Part shown: in pieces, positions 26,754 through 35,896 of the stretch
How positions within the stretch are numbered: position 1 is the stretch's first letter
How the letters are laid out: every line of letters begins with the position of its first letter
Origin: Flavobacterium branchiarum
GTDB taxonomy: Bacteria; Bacteroidota; Bacteroidia; Flavobacteriales; Flavobacteriaceae
Direction: 5' to 3'
Assembly (NCBI RefSeq): GCF_030409845.1
Contig: NZ_JAUFQQ010000003.1
Span: forward strand, 124,001-188,000
Length of the DNA: 64,000 bases
Notes under the pieces: generated by a model
What the model was told of the DNA's origin: nothing
Seen by the model: the letters and a program-made list of their open reading frames with translations, nothing else
Database searches by the model: none
Translations under genes and position numbers: made by a program

Positions 26754-27821
26754 TTATAAAGTATTTACGTTATTCAAATCAGCAAAAGCTTGTTCAAGTC
26801 TTGCGTTGAATGTTACTTCACTTTCACGTACCCATCTTCTTGGGTCGTAGTATTTTTTGTTAGGAACATCAGCACCTTCTGGGTTACCGATTTGAGTTTT
26901 TAAATAGTCAATATTTTTAACCATATAATCACGGATTCCTTCTGTATATGCGAACTGTAAATCAGTATCGATGTTCATTTTGATAACTCCGTATCCAATT
27001 GCTTCTCTAATTTCTTCAAGTGTAGAACCTGAACCTCCGTGGAAAACAAAATCTACTGGGTTATGACCAGTTTTGAATTTGTCTTGAACGAAATCTTGAG
27101 AGTTTTTTAGGATTTTTGGAGTCAATTTTACGTTTCCTGGTTTGTAAACACCGTGAACGTTACCAAAAGCTGCAGCAATAGTAAACTTAGGGCTTATTTT
27201 AGATAATTCTTCGTAAGCGTAAGCTACTTCTTCTGGTTGCGTGTATAATTTAGAGCTATCTACATCAGAGTTGTCAACACCATCTTCTTCGCCACCTGTA
27301 ATTCCAAGTTCGATTTCAAGTGTCATTCCCATTTTGCTCATTCTAGCTAGGTATCCTTTGCAAATTTCGATGTTTTCTTCGATTGGCTCCTCAGATAAAT
27401 CAATCATGTGAGAGCTGTATAATGGTTTTCCTGTTTCAGCAAAATGTTTTTCAGATGCATCTAACAAACCATCAATCCAAGGTAATAATTTTTTAGCACA
27501 GTGGTCAGTATGTAAAATTACTGTTGCACCGTAAGCTTCTGCTAAAGTATGAATGTGTTTTGCTCCAGCGATTCCACCTGCGATTGCTGCTTTTTCGTTA
27601 GCATTAGATAATCCTTTTCCAGCGTTAAATTGAGCTCCTCCGTTAGAAAATTGAATAATAACCGGTGCATTTAGTTTTGCTGCAGTTTCAAGAACACCAT
27701 TGATTGTACTTGATCCAGTAACGTTTACTGCAGGAAGTGCAAATCCTTTTTCTTTTGCATAATTAAAAATCTCTTGAACCTGATCCCCTGTAGCGACTCC
27801 GGGTTTAATATTATGTGCCAT
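26754..27821 (-). CDS. fbaA: Class II fructose-bisphosphate aldolase
   Basis: Zinc-dependent aldolase of glycolysis and gluconeogenesis, 355 residues from the MAHNIKPGVATG start. The frame is open 41 codons further upstream, but that part is not aldolase-like and a promoter lies between. Motifs: metal-binding HTDHCAKK (about residues 108-115), GVYKPGNVKL, VFHGGSGSTLEEI and KMNIDTDLQFA. Length matches the E. coli FbaA-type enzyme. Confidence 0.97.
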   Translation of the reverse strand: MAHNIKPGVATGDQVQEIFNYAKEKGFALPAVNVTGSSTINGVLETAAKLNAPVIIQFSNGGAQFNAGKGLSNANEKAAIAGGIAGAKHIHTLAEAYGATVILHTDHCAKKLLPWIDGLLDASEKHFAETGKPLYSSHMIDLSEEPIEENIEICKGYLARMSKMGMTLEIELGITGGEEDGVDNSDVDSSKLYTQPEEVAYAYEELSKISPKFTIAAAFGNVHGVYKPGNVKLTPKILKNSQDFVQDKFKTGHNPVDFVFHGGSGSTLEEIREAIGYGVIKMNIDTDLQFAYTEGIRDYMVKNIDYLKTQIGNPEGADVPNKKYYDPRRWVRESEVTFNARLEQAFADLNNVNTL

Positions 27822-27858
27822 TGTAATTTTTTTTAGTTGTTTTTTAGTTTTTAGTTTG

Positions 27859-27866
27859 CAAAAATA
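27859..27866 (-). promoter_or_regulatory. Probable minus-7 promoter element, fbaA
   Basis: TATTTTTG on the minus strand fits TAnnTTTG, 38 bases before the chosen aldolase start, and supports that internal start. Confidence 0.5.
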
Positions 27867-27880
27867 AGAATTAATTAGCA

Positions 27881-30436
27881 TTAGAAAGGATAATTTATTC
27901 CAAAATTTAAAACGGAGTGTCCGAAGTTGTAATCTCTGAACCAACGTTTGCCTGTTTCGTAAGCAGGATTGTAGGTTTTAAATCCTAAGTCAAAACGGAT
28001 TACGAAAAAACTTAAATCATAGCGAAACCCTATTCCTGTTCCTAGTGCAATGTCTTTAAGATCACCGAAATTTTTAAAAGTTGCTTTCTCATCTGTTACA
28101 TTATCCAGTACATTCCAGATATTTCCTGCATCTGCAAAAATAGCTCCTTTTAATTTCCCTAATACTTTATATCTAAATTCGCCACTAATTGCAATTTTCA
28201 TATTCGCTTCATTAAAATCGTTGACAGCTCCAGTACTTCCTGGTCCTAATGAGTAGGGTTGCCAAGCTCTGTTGTCATTTGATCCTCCAGAATAGTAACT
28301 TCTAGAGAAAGGAATATAATCTGAGTTACCAAAAGGAACTGCAATACCAAAAAATGTTCGTACAGCTACGACTTTTTCTTTTGATAAATCCCAGTGCTTA
28401 ATGTATTCAAATTCTGTTTTTAAATATTCTGAGTATTCTAAATTGAAAATTTGGTAATTACCATTTGCATTTTTTTGCAAATTAGCCGCTTTAGAGATTA
28501 AGGATAGTAAGGATCCGGCTGTTTCAATTTTTGCTTTGAAGAGATAAAAAGTATTGTCTAATAAATCTTTCTTAGTCGTTTTGGTAAAAGTATAATTTGA
28601 TGCCAATATGAAATCATTTTCTGTAAGTCGTACCCTTCTTTCTTCAATGCTTTCTACTGTTTGAAAATCACTTTGTGGGATTAGGATGTTTTTATTTAAG
28701 ATATCATTAGTAAACCCGTTTGTTCCTTCTTCTATTTTTAAATCCCCCGTTTCTTGATCGATATATTCTGGTTTTGTATTGTATGTTGCAGCAAGATCAT
28801 TCAGTGCATTATAAGATGAACGATACACTCTGTAATAATTTTGCGGATTTAAATTTCGCACATATTGCACGTTAAAAAGATCAATACGTGCAGTATTATT
28901 TCTTTTTGGTGTCCAATTATAGGTAAATGCACCCGTGAAATTTTCTTTGTCTAGACCAATATTTCTTTGTTTTGCAAAACCTGCTGTCATTATTGTTGAC
29001 GGAATCATACTTTTAGGGATGATTTTCTCGGTTCCAAAAGGCATTAATATTCTAGGTACGTTTAGCTTAATATCCACACCATATTCTGATGCGTTAAAGA
29101 AAGTCCCATTTGGATTTGCTAAATCTTGTGAAGAACCAACATTAACACGTCCTGCAATTTCTAGTGTTTCGGCACCATTAAAGACATTACGAATCGTTTG
29201 CGAAAGACTAAAACCGATTCCGAAATCCTGAATGTTAGAATGGGTAACATCTAATGTGGTTCCGAAACTATATTTTTTTCTAGGCGTTAGGTATATTTTT
29301 GCAATTAAAGATTGCGCTGTTGAATCTCTTTTATCTACTTCGTAATGGATAGATGGATAATTAAAGATCTTTAAATTGTTTAAATATCGTGTTGTAAGAG
29401 TTGTTTTGAAATCAGCAAAAACAGTTCCTTTAGTAATAAAAATAGCATCAGTTATAGCATAGGGCTTGTACTTTAATTTTTTATAACTGAATAAATTAAA
29501 GTTTTTGTAAGTGGTACTATCTGTGATTTCTGATTTAGCATTCGCGGCCGAATAATCAGTATAGATATTAACGTCGCTAATTTTGTAAACTTTAAAAGGT
29601 ACGGTTCTGCTAGAATCTTTATCCTGATAGTTGTAGTCTTTAATGATTAGATCTATGTTGGCTTTGTCTTTTTTATTTATAGTGTCAATGTTATAGGTTA
29701 CATTATTAGATTGAAAATAATATACTCCGTGATTTCTGAAATAAGTAGTTATACGGTTTTTTTCTTCCTCCAAGTCACTAGTTTTGTATTGGTTTCCAGA
29801 TTTTAATACCGTGTTTTCAATACTTTTGATATATAGCGAATCCACATCAGGTGATGATATGCTAGTCTTAATTGTGTCTAAAAGGTAGGGTTTTCCAGTT
29901 GTTATCGTATAACGGATTTTTGCTTTTTTGGTACCTACACTATCAATGGTATAAGCAGTTTTGGTGTTAAAATAGCCATTGTGGAAATAATGGTATTTTA
30001 AACGCATAGAGGATTTTCTTACTTTGCTAGTATCGATAATTACAGGAGGTTCTCCAGTAGTTTTAAAAAAATCATTTATTCCTTTATATAAAAACGACTG
30101 TCCGAGGCGATCAACCTGTTTTGCAGATAATAATTTTGATAGTCTGTTGTATCTTTTAGTGTTGTTTACATATTCTGCCTGAAAAGTAGAATCTGGATTT
30201 GGATTGGCTAAGTTGTATAAATTTAGACGTAGCTTGTACCCACCAATAAGTGTACTGTTTGGTTTTTGGTACAATTGGTTGAATATATTTTCATCCTTAA
30301 TAGACTTGTCATTTACTATGATTTCGTTCTTAGTAAGTAGTTTTTTGCCATTAGGAATTCTTTTTACAGAATTACAAGCTGAAATAAATATTGCTATTAG
30401 AATAAATGCTACTATTTTTGTGGAAATCTTTCTCAA
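27881..30436 (-). CDS. TamA/BamA-like outer-membrane barrel lipoprotein
   Basis: Omp85-superfamily protein of 851 residues. It starts with a lipoprotein signal ending in ISAC (Cys about residue 21), continues with POTRA-like repeats (about 30-370) and ends in a 16-strand barrel with the late motifs RSYYSGGSNDNRAW (a GRGY-like site near residue 700) and a C-terminal aromatic residue in NFGINYPF. Expected to help insert or translocate outer-membrane proteins. Bacteroidota TamA homologues carrying a lipobox are known; the clients are unknown. The divergent methyltransferase gene starts 38 bases away. Confidence 0.92.
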   Translation of the reverse strand: MRKISTKIVAFILIAIFISACNSVKRIPNGKKLLTKNEIIVNDKSIKDENIFNQLYQKPNSTLIGGYKLRLNLYNLANPNPDSTFQAEYVNNTKRYNRLSKLLSAKQVDRLGQSFLYKGINDFFKTTGEPPVIIDTSKVRKSSMRLKYHYFHNGYFNTKTAYTIDSVGTKKAKIRYTITTGKPYLLDTIKTSISSPDVDSLYIKSIENTVLKSGNQYKTSDLEEEKNRITTYFRNHGVYYFQSNNVTYNIDTINKKDKANIDLIIKDYNYQDKDSSRTVPFKVYKISDVNIYTDYSAANAKSEITDSTTYKNFNLFSYKKLKYKPYAITDAIFITKGTVFADFKTTLTTRYLNNLKIFNYPSIHYEVDKRDSTAQSLIAKIYLTPRKKYSFGTTLDVTHSNIQDFGIGFSLSQTIRNVFNGAETLEIAGRVNVGSSQDLANPNGTFFNASEYGVDIKLNVPRILMPFGTEKIIPKSMIPSTIMTAGFAKQRNIGLDKENFTGAFTYNWTPKRNNTARIDLFNVQYVRNLNPQNYYRVYRSSYNALNDLAATYNTKPEYIDQETGDLKIEEGTNGFTNDILNKNILIPQSDFQTVESIEERRVRLTENDFILASNYTFTKTTKKDLLDNTFYLFKAKIETAGSLLSLISKAANLQKNANGNYQIFNLEYSEYLKTEFEYIKHWDLSKEKVVAVRTFFGIAVPFGNSDYIPFSRSYYSGGSNDNRAWQPYSLGPGSTGAVNDFNEANMKIAISGEFRYKVLGKLKGAIFADAGNIWNVLDNVTDEKATFKNFGDLKDIALGTGIGFRYDLSFFVIRFDLGFKTYNPAYETGKRWFRDYNFGHSVLNFGINYPF

Positions 30437-30473
30437 GTGTTCTAAAATATTTAATTCAAAAGTACATTATTTT

Positions 30474-31202
30474 ATGGTTAGTAAAAACCAAATAAAGCTT
30501 ATATCAGGTTTACTTCAAAAAAAACAACGTTTTGCAAATGGATTGTTTTTTGCAGAAGGAGTAAAAGTAATTCAAGAATTGTTACAATCCAATTTTGAAT
30601 TAGAGCACCTGTATACTACTCAAAACGATTTTGAGACCGTTTTAGTCTCTAAGAAAACGTTAATTAATGCACAAGATTTAAAAAAAATAAGTGCATTGAC
30701 AACTCCGAATTCTTGTTTGGCAGTTTTTAAAATTCCCACCGATAAAAAAATAATAGAATCTGGTTTAATCCTTGCCCTTGATGATATTCGTGACCCTGGA
30801 AATTTAGGGACTATTTTACGACTTTGTGATTGGTTCGGAATCAAACAATTGCTTTGTTCTAAAGAATCGGTTGATATCTACAATCCAAAAGTGGTTCAGG
30901 CTACAATGGGCTCCATTGCAAGGGTTAACGTAAGTTATATTGATTTAAAACCTTTTCTTGCTGAAACAACACTTCCTGTTTTTGGTACTTTTATGGATGG
31001 TTCTAATATCTATAAAACTGATTTGCCACAAGAAGGTATTATTATAATGGGTAATGAAGGAAATGGTATTTCTGATGAAATTGAAAAAACAATTCAAAAC
31101 AGACTTACTATTCCTAGATTTGGTGATCTTCAAAAAACCGAAAGTTTAAATGTGGCTACTGCAACCGCAATTATACTTAGTGAGTTTAAGCGTAATAGTT
31201 AA
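30474..31202 (+). CDS. TrmH/SpoU-family RNA 2'-O-methyltransferase
   Basis: SAM-dependent ribose methyltransferase with the knotted SPOUT fold, 242 residues from MVSKNQIKLI. An upstream in-frame extension overlaps the divergent gene and is not part of the family. Motifs: KKQRFANGLFFAEGVKVI (substrate-binding N-domain), LDDIRDPGNLGTILR (motif 1), IIMGNEGNGI (motif 2) and LTIPRFGDLQKTESLNVATA (motif 3). The target nucleotide in rRNA or tRNA cannot be told from sequence. Confidence 0.94.
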   Translation: MVSKNQIKLISGLLQKKQRFANGLFFAEGVKVIQELLQSNFELEHLYTTQNDFETVLVSKKTLINAQDLKKISALTTPNSCLAVFKIPTDKKIIESGLILALDDIRDPGNLGTILRLCDWFGIKQLLCSKESVDIYNPKVVQATMGSIARVNVSYIDLKPFLAETTLPVFGTFMDGSNIYKTDLPQEGIIIMGNEGNGISDEIEKTIQNRLTIPRFGDLQKTESLNVATATAIILSEFKRNS

Positions 31203-31213
31203 TTCTCTTATTC

Positions 31214-31924
31214 TTAATGAAAAGTAAAGTTAATTAAAATAGCTCTTGACTTCATAGATTCTATGTTACCTGTCCAAGGGCTATTTGGGTCTTTGTCACG
31301 AATTAATTCGTCGCTAAGACCAAATGACCCTCTAATAGAAGGAGAGAAAATGAAGTATTCTGAGAAAAAATCAACTCCAAAACCTAATTCGTAATTCATC
31401 GTCCAAGCCTTTACTCTAAAACGTTGCTCTAAATTGTCGTCAATAGATTTTGCATTACTAGATAGGTTTAAAGTAGTAGACATTCCTCCAACTAAATAAG
31501 GACGCACGTTTCCTGTTCTTAAAGCAGAGAACTTTAAAAGCAAAGGGAAATTGATGTAAGTACTATTTACTTCTCTTAGATAATCAGTCTTAGATGTTAG
31601 CTCTGGATTAGGATAGTATAAGTCTCTTTTTGTGTAATACAAACCTGGTTCAAAACGGAGGTTGATGTATTCCTGTAATCTTAAATCGGCCACAACCCCA
31701 ACGTTAAACCCAGTTGATTTTTTTATCTGAATATCTGGTCCAACAGTTCTGTAGTCTATCTTAAAGTTGTAACTATTAAAACCTAAGTAATATCCGAAAT
31801 AAAGGCGTTGTTTTTGCCAAGTTTCTAAATTGATAATAGGATCTTTACTAAACATACTTTTAGTAAATTGAGTATACCCCTTTGTAGAAAAGATAATTAG
31901 AATTAAGATTACAGTTTTTTTCAT
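31214..31924 (-). CDS. sprT: PorT/SprT-like type IX secretion outer-membrane protein
   Basis: Outer-membrane beta-barrel protein of 236 residues with a signal peptide (about 1-18) and a PorT-like body: WQKQRLYFGYYLGFNSYNFK, LRFEPGLYYTKRDLYY, LRPYLVGG-like RPYLVGGMSTTLNL and a C-terminal barrel strand ending in phenylalanine-histidine. PorT/SprT is needed for the type IX secretion system used for gliding and adhesin secretion. The stop of ubiE is 1 base from its start, a neighbourhood common in Flavobacterium. The family is firm; equivalence with SprT is inferred from length and context. Confidence 0.8.
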   Translation of the reverse strand: MKKTVILILIIFSTKGYTQFTKSMFSKDPIINLETWQKQRLYFGYYLGFNSYNFKIDYRTVGPDIQIKKSTGFNVGVVADLRLQEYINLRFEPGLYYTKRDLYYPNPELTSKTDYLREVNSTYINFPLLLKFSALRTGNVRPYLVGGMSTTLNLSSNAKSIDDNLEQRFRVKAWTMNYELGFGVDFFSEYFIFSPSIRGSFGLSDELIRDKDPNSPWTGNIESMKSRAILINFTFH

Positions 31925-31925
31925 A

Positions 31926-32657
31926 CTATTTTTTAGAAGCTGAATAAATAGTTGCTACTCCAAAAGTTTGTGGCATAGCTTTCACATCTATAAACCCTAT
32001 TTTTCGTAAAATATTGTTTAAGTTTTCTCCATATGGGAAATTAGCTGCAGATTCTGACAGGTATCCATAAGCTGCGTCATCTTTAGAAAATATCTTTCCT
32101 ATAAGTGGCAGTATGTTTTTAGTGTAAAAGCCATAACCTTGCTTATACGGTGTTTTATCTGGAACCGATGTTTCAAGAATTACAAAAACGCCATTAGGTT
32201 TTAAAACTCTTAAAATTTCAGATAAGCCTTTTTCTAGGGTCTCAAAATTTCTAACACCAAATGCGACAGTAATTGCATCAAAATGATTATCATCAAAAGG
32301 TAAGTTTTCTGAATCTCCTACAACCATTTCAATGGTTTGACTTAGGTTTTTAGCGGCAATTTTTTTCTTTCCTACTTCAAGCATTCCAGAAGAGATATCC
32401 AAACCAATGATTTTTTCAGCATTTGTTTGTGCCATTAATATGGCTAAATCACCAGTTCCAGTTGCGATATCTAAAATTATCTTTGGTTTCTTATCAGAAA
32501 CTATTTTTAAAACTTTTTTACGCCATTTGATGTCAATACCAAATGAAATTACACGATTTAAATTATCGTAGTTTCCAGATATAGTGTCAAACATTTGTTC
32601 AACTTGTTCTTTCTTGCCTAAGGCTGAATTTTTATAAGGAGTTATTTTTTCTGACAT
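31926..32657 (-). CDS. ubiE: Demethylmenaquinone methyltransferase
   Basis: Class I SAM methyltransferase of 243 residues that performs the last step of menaquinone synthesis (MenG activity in this menaquinone-using phylum). Motifs: [35 protein letters not shown] (SAM loop), [33 protein letters not shown] and the C-terminal [10 protein letters not shown]. It shares an operon with the downstream PorT-like gene. A TATATTTG octamer lies 15 bases upstream. Confidence 0.96.
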   Translation of the reverse strand: MSEKITPYKNSALGKKEQVEQMFDTISGNYDNLNRVISFGIDIKWRKKVLKIVSDKKPKIILDIATGTGDLAILMAQTNAEKIIGLDISSGMLEVGKKKIAAKNLSQTIEMVVGDSENLPFDDNHFDAITVAFGVRNFETLEKGLSEILRVLKPNGVFVILETSVPDKTPYKQGYGFYTKNILPLIGKIFSKDDAAYGYLSESAANFPYGENLNNILRKIGFIDVKAMPQTFGVATIYSASKK

Positions 32658-32671
32658 TTTTTTTATTTGTA

Positions 32672-32679
32672 CAAATATA
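32672..32679 (-). promoter_or_regulatory. Probable minus-7 promoter element, ubiE
   Basis: TATATTTG on the minus strand matches TAnnTTTG and lies 15 bases before the ubiE start. Confidence 0.45.
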
Positions 32680-32753
32680 ATACAATCTGTATTAACTGTT
32701 ATTCAGTTTCTTTAATAACAATATTAATTATTTCAATGCATTATTAGATTGAT

Positions 32754-32803
32754 ACCCACTTTTAATGATTTATTGAAATTACTAAAAATCACTAAAAGTG
32801 GGT
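32754..32803. repeat. Strong intergenic inverted repeat
   Basis: Arms 32754-32764 and 32793-32803 (ACCCACTTTTA with TAAAAGTGGGT) are exact reverse complements, extended inward by TGATTT/AAATCA after a one-base bulge on each side. There is no T run, so it is not a terminator; it could be a protein-binding site, an mRNA structure or a small mobile repeat. Confidence 0.6.
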
Positions 32804-32862
32804 ATTGCGGAGATGTTATTTATTATAGACATTTACTTTGTAAAAATAATTATATTTTTTCA

Positions 32863-33180
32863 ATGATTAATAGAGAACCAATGACCCAAATCAAATGGGT
32901 GCTACTTGCGCTTATCATCTCGTTTGTTCTAGTAAGTTGTTTTGAAAGTACTGTTTTTGAGAGCAGTATGTTTTTTAAAGCGCAAAATACGTTCTTAGGA
33001 TTAAATTTGTTTTTGGAAATTTTAATTTTCTTTGTCTTTAGTACCTTCGTGGTATTTGGTATTAAAGGCTTTTTTGAGATGTACTCTCAAAAAATCTCAA
33101 ATATTATAATATTCTTTTCTGGTGTATTTTTAATATTTGTAATTTTTATTTTATGTTATCAAATACTCTTTCTAGAGTAG
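32863..33180 (+). CDS. Small membrane protein, three helices
   Basis: Hydrophobic protein of 105 residues from MINREPMTQIKW; 38 codons upstream are open but overlap the inverted repeat and look noncoding. Helices lie at about 12-28, 48-70 and 78-102. A cysteine in LVSCFES follows the first helix and mimics a lipobox, so the first helix could be a lipoprotein signal. I do not recognise the family. It converges on folA across a bidirectional terminator. Confidence 0.6.
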   Translation: MINREPMTQIKWVLLALIISFVLVSCFESTVFESSMFFKAQNTFLGLNLFLEILIFFVFSTFVVFGIKGFFEMYSQKISNIIIFFSGVFLIFVIFILCYQILFLE

Positions 33181-33205
33181 GTCATTTCTCTAATCATTGT
33201 TTGCC

Positions 33206-33243
33206 AAAAAAAAAAGACTCACTTTATTGTGAGTCTTTTTTTT
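33206..33243. terminator. Bidirectional terminator
   Basis: 10-bp stem (33213-33222 with 33229-33238), 6-base loop, long A and T tracts on either side; serves the small membrane gene and folA. Confidence 0.9.
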
Positions 33244-33245
33244 GC

Positions 33246-33728
33246 TTATAATCTAACGTATGTTTCGTAAGTGTAGTCGTAAAGATGTTTTTCGTCTCTT
33301 TTGTTTGGATCAGCTTCTATTAACTGCCATTCCTTTTTATTGATTTCAGGAAAAAAAGCATCAGCATCAAAACTATGGTGAACTCTTGTGATTTCTAGAA
33401 CATCGGCAAAAGGCATCCCTAAATTGTATATTTCGCCACCGCCAATTATAAATGAATCATCATCTTTAGGGCATTTTGCAATAGCCTCTTCTATACTTTT
33501 TACAACGATACATCCTTCGGGTTGATAGTTATCTTGACGTGTTATTACAATATGAGTTCTGTTTGGTAACGGTTTGGGAAAACTTTCAAATGTTTTTCGC
33601 CCCATTATAATATGATGTCCGGTCGTGAGCGCTTTAAATCTTTTGAAGTCATTTGATAAATGCCAAATCATTTCATTGTTTTTTCCGAGTGCATTGTTTT
33701 CGGCAACAGCCGCAATCATTATAATCAT
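33246..33728 (-). CDS. folA: Dihydrofolate reductase
   Basis: NADPH-dependent reduction of dihydrofolate, 160 residues. Motifs: IAAVAENNALGKNNEMIWHLSNDFKRFK with the catalytic acidic residue region, HHIIMGRKTFESFPKPLPNR and FIIGGGEIY for cofactor binding. Its partner thyA, which consumes methylene-tetrahydrofolate, lies just upstream, separated by one small membrane gene. This is a functional pairing seen in many bacteria. Confidence 0.96.
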   Translation of the reverse strand: MIIMIAAVAENNALGKNNEMIWHLSNDFKRFKALTTGHHIIMGRKTFESFPKPLPNRTHIVITRQDNYQPEGCIVVKSIEEAIAKCPKDDDSFIIGGGEIYNLGMPFADVLEITRVHHSFDADAFFPEINKKEWQLIEADPNKRDEKHLYDYTYETYVRL

Positions 33729-33739
33729 TTTATTTTAAA

Positions 33740-34078
33740 CTAAGATTTGTTTTCAGTATTGTCATTTAAGCTAGAGTCCAGCTGTGCTATTCTTTTTTGC
33801 TGTAAGGCAACAAGTCGGTCGATTTGTTCTCTTTCCCAATTTTTGTTCAAAAAACGGTCAGTGATATATACTTTTACAAAATGTAAAATAAAAATAAAAA
33901 ACCAGACTGTAATTATCCATAAGTACCAGTTTTGTCCATAGGAGATATTTAAAAATCGATCAGTGACAAATAAAAATAAACTTCCTAAAAGAAATAAAAC
34001 GAAGTGAAAATAAAGCATTTTTTTTTGTCTTATTCTCCTTCTTGCGTATTCATACTGCTCGTGTAATTCCTTTTCCAT
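33740..34078 (-). CDS. 2TM domain protein
   Basis: Small membrane protein of 112 residues with the 2TM-domain layout: a basic amphipathic N terminus (YEYARRRIRQKKMLYFHF), helix 1 (about 22-38), helix 2 (about 50-70), then KVYITDRFLNKNWEREQIDRL. The repeated W/ERE..I motif after helix 2 is typical of this Bacteroidota-rich family. Function unknown; such domains often accompany LytTR regulators or stand alone. It is 11 bases upstream of folA. Confidence 0.8.
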   Translation of the reverse strand: MEKELHEQYEYARRRIRQKKMLYFHFVLFLLGSLFLFVTDRFLNISYGQNWYLWIITVWFFIFILHFVKVYITDRFLNKNWEREQIDRLVALQQKRIAQLDSSLNDNTENKS

Positions 34079-34200
34079 GAGATAAATATTAGATTATAAA
34101 GATAAAATTTATTTTGAAATAGGACTATTCTGCAGGTTGAATATTTGTGTTTAAAAGGGTTTTGTGCTTTAAATGTGTGGTTTATGTTTCGTTTTAGAGT

Positions 34201-34232
34201 AAAAAAAATCCGCTTATCTAAAGCGGATTTTT
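34201..34232 (-). terminator. Terminator after thyA
   Basis: 10-bp stem (34206-34215 with 34221-34230) with an A/T tract giving a T run on the minus strand. Confidence 0.88.
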
Positions 34233-34238
34233 ATGTTT

Positions 34239-35090
34239 TTATACAGCAACACTTCCTTTGATACCTGCATGAGGTTCGTAATCTAAAAGGGTGAAGTCAT
34301 TGTAATCAAAATCGAATATGTTTTTTATATCAGGATTTAAAACCATTTTTGGTAATGGTTTTGGATCGCGTTTTAGTTGTAATTCTAATTGTTCAAAATG
34401 ATTGTTGTAGATATGTGCGTCTCCAAAAGTGTGGATGAATTCTCCTGCTTCAAGATCACAAACTTGTGCAATCATCATAGTTAATAAAGCGTATGATGCG
34501 ATGTTAAAAGGAACGCCCAAAAATATATCAGCACTTCTTTGATACAATTGACAAGATAGTTTTCCTTTTGTTTCTCCTTTCTCTAAGTCAGGACTAGAAA
34601 CGTAAAATTGGAAAAAGGCATGGCAAGGAGGTAAAGCAGCTTTATTATTGGCTACATTTTCTTCAAATGTTTTTTTTGTATCAGGTAAAACCGATGGATT
34701 CCAAGCCGAAACTAACATTCGTCGGCTGTTTGGATTTGTTTTTAGTTCCGTAATTAATTCTGAAATCTGATCGATTTCTTCACTGTTCCAATTGCGCCAT
34801 TGGTGTCCATAAACAGGACCTAAATCACCGTTGCTATCTGCCCAAGCATCCCATATTTTAACTCCGTTTTCTTGAAGATATTTAATGTTTGTATCTCCTT
34901 TTAAAAACCAAAGCAATTCATATATGATGGACTTTAAGTGTAGTTTTTTTGTGGTAACCATTGGGAAACCTTCACTTAAATCAAAACGCATTTGGTAACC
35001 AAACACACTTTTTGTTCCAGTTCCAGTTCTATCTCCTTTTTGACAACCATTCTCAAGAACATGTTGCACTAAGTCTAAGTATTGTTTCAT
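34239..35090 (-). CDS. thyA: Thymidylate synthase
   Basis: Classical ThyA converting dUMP to dTMP with methylene-tetrahydrofolate, 283 residues. Motifs: [13 protein letters not shown], the catalytic cysteine in [36 protein letters not shown] and [10 protein letters not shown] 30-residue insert precedes the catalytic cysteine (about 150-165, [13 protein letters not shown]) as in other Bacteroidota. It lies 12 bases after the DUF151 nuclease gene. Confidence 0.97.
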   Translation of the reverse strand: MKQYLDLVQHVLENGCQKGDRTGTGTKSVFGYQMRFDLSEGFPMVTTKKLHLKSIIYELLWFLKGDTNIKYLQENGVKIWDAWADSNGDLGPVYGHQWRNWNSEEIDQISELITELKTNPNSRRMLVSAWNPSVLPDTKKTFEENVANNKAALPPCHAFFQFYVSSPDLEKGETKGKLSCQLYQRSADIFLGVPFNIASYALLTMMIAQVCDLEAGEFIHTFGDAHIYNNHFEQLELQLKRDPKPLPKMVLNPDIKNIFDFDYNDFTLLDYEPHAGIKGSVAV

Positions 35091-35102
35091 TTTGATTGTG
35101 CT

Positions 35103-35732
35103 TTATACTTCTCTTTTCGAAATTTCATCACGAATTTTAGCAGCTTTTTCATAATCTTCTTGAAGAACAGCTTGTTCTAATAATTCGTTAAGCTCCGAAG
35201 TCGTGTGTTTAGAATAGGTTTCGCCAGATTGGTTGCTCTCTTCTTCGCGACCAAAAGTTTCAGGATTAGAAAGAACGTCATCAATTTCTTGAGAGTCCTT
35301 GTCGCTTTCCATAGAATTGGACTTTAAATAAATACCTGCCTTGTCCAAAATGTTTTTATAAGTAAATATCGGAGCATTGAAACGTAATGCTAATGCGATT
35401 GCATCAGAAGTTCTTGCATCGATAATTTCTTCAATTTTATCTCTTTCGCAAATTAGGCTAGAGTAGAAAACTCCATCAACTAATTTATGAATGATTACTT
35501 GCTTTACAACAATATCAAATCGTTCTGCAAAGTTTTTGAATAAATCATGAGTTAATGGGCGAGGTGGTTTTATCTCTTTTTCTAAAGCAATAGCAATTGA
35601 TTGTGCTTCAAAAGCCCCAATTACAATTGGTAACTTTCGTTCGCCATCAACTTCATTCAAAATCAAAGCATAAGCGCCATTTTGAGTTTGACTGTATGAA
35701 ATTCCTTTTATCGATAATTTAACTAAGCTCAT
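35103..35732 (-). CDS. Bifunctional nuclease (DUF151) with C-terminal UVR motif
   Basis: Protein of 209 residues combining a BFN/DUF151 domain (about 1-130; GERKLPIVIGAFEAQSIAIALE, RPLTHDLF, DARTSDAIALALRF) with a C-terminal UvrB/UvrC-type helical pair (ELLEQAVLQEDYEKAAKIRDEI, about 182-205). The same fusion is widespread in Bacteroidota. The DUF151 domain is reported to have nuclease activity in plants; the bacterial role is uncertain, possibly stress or repair linked. It is cotranscribed with thyA. Confidence 0.88.
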   Translation of the reverse strand: MSLVKLSIKGISYSQTQNGAYALILNEVDGERKLPIVIGAFEAQSIAIALEKEIKPPRPLTHDLFKNFAERFDIVVKQVIIHKLVDGVFYSSLICERDKIEEIIDARTSDAIALALRFNAPIFTYKNILDKAGIYLKSNSMESDKDSQEIDDVLSNPETFGREEESNQSGETYSKHTTSELNELLEQAVLQEDYEKAAKIRDEISKREV

Positions 35733-35821
35733 AAGTTGCAGACGTATAAGGTATTACTACCTCGTTTAATGATAATTTAATGTAAAAAATAAAAGTGCAA
35801 TTTTAATCAAAAAATATGGAA

Positions 35822-35870
35822 CAAAAAAGCCACCTAAAGCAAAGATACGATTATCTTATTTTTAGGCAGC
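35822..35870 (-). terminator. Probable terminator after etfA
   Basis: On the minus strand, GCTGCCTAAA pairs with TTTAGGTGGC (10 bp including two G-U pairs), followed by six T residues. Confidence 0.7.
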
Positions 35871-35896
35871 AATATTTTAGTGTAGAATTTTTAAAT

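Noticed and set aside
27822..27944. 41-residue extension of the aldolase
   Set aside because: It overlaps the TamA-like gene end and contains the probable promoter; the family starts at MAHNIKPG.
30204..30473. 90-residue extension of the TrmH-type methyltransferase
   Set aside because: It runs antisense through the start of the TamA-like gene and is not part of the family.
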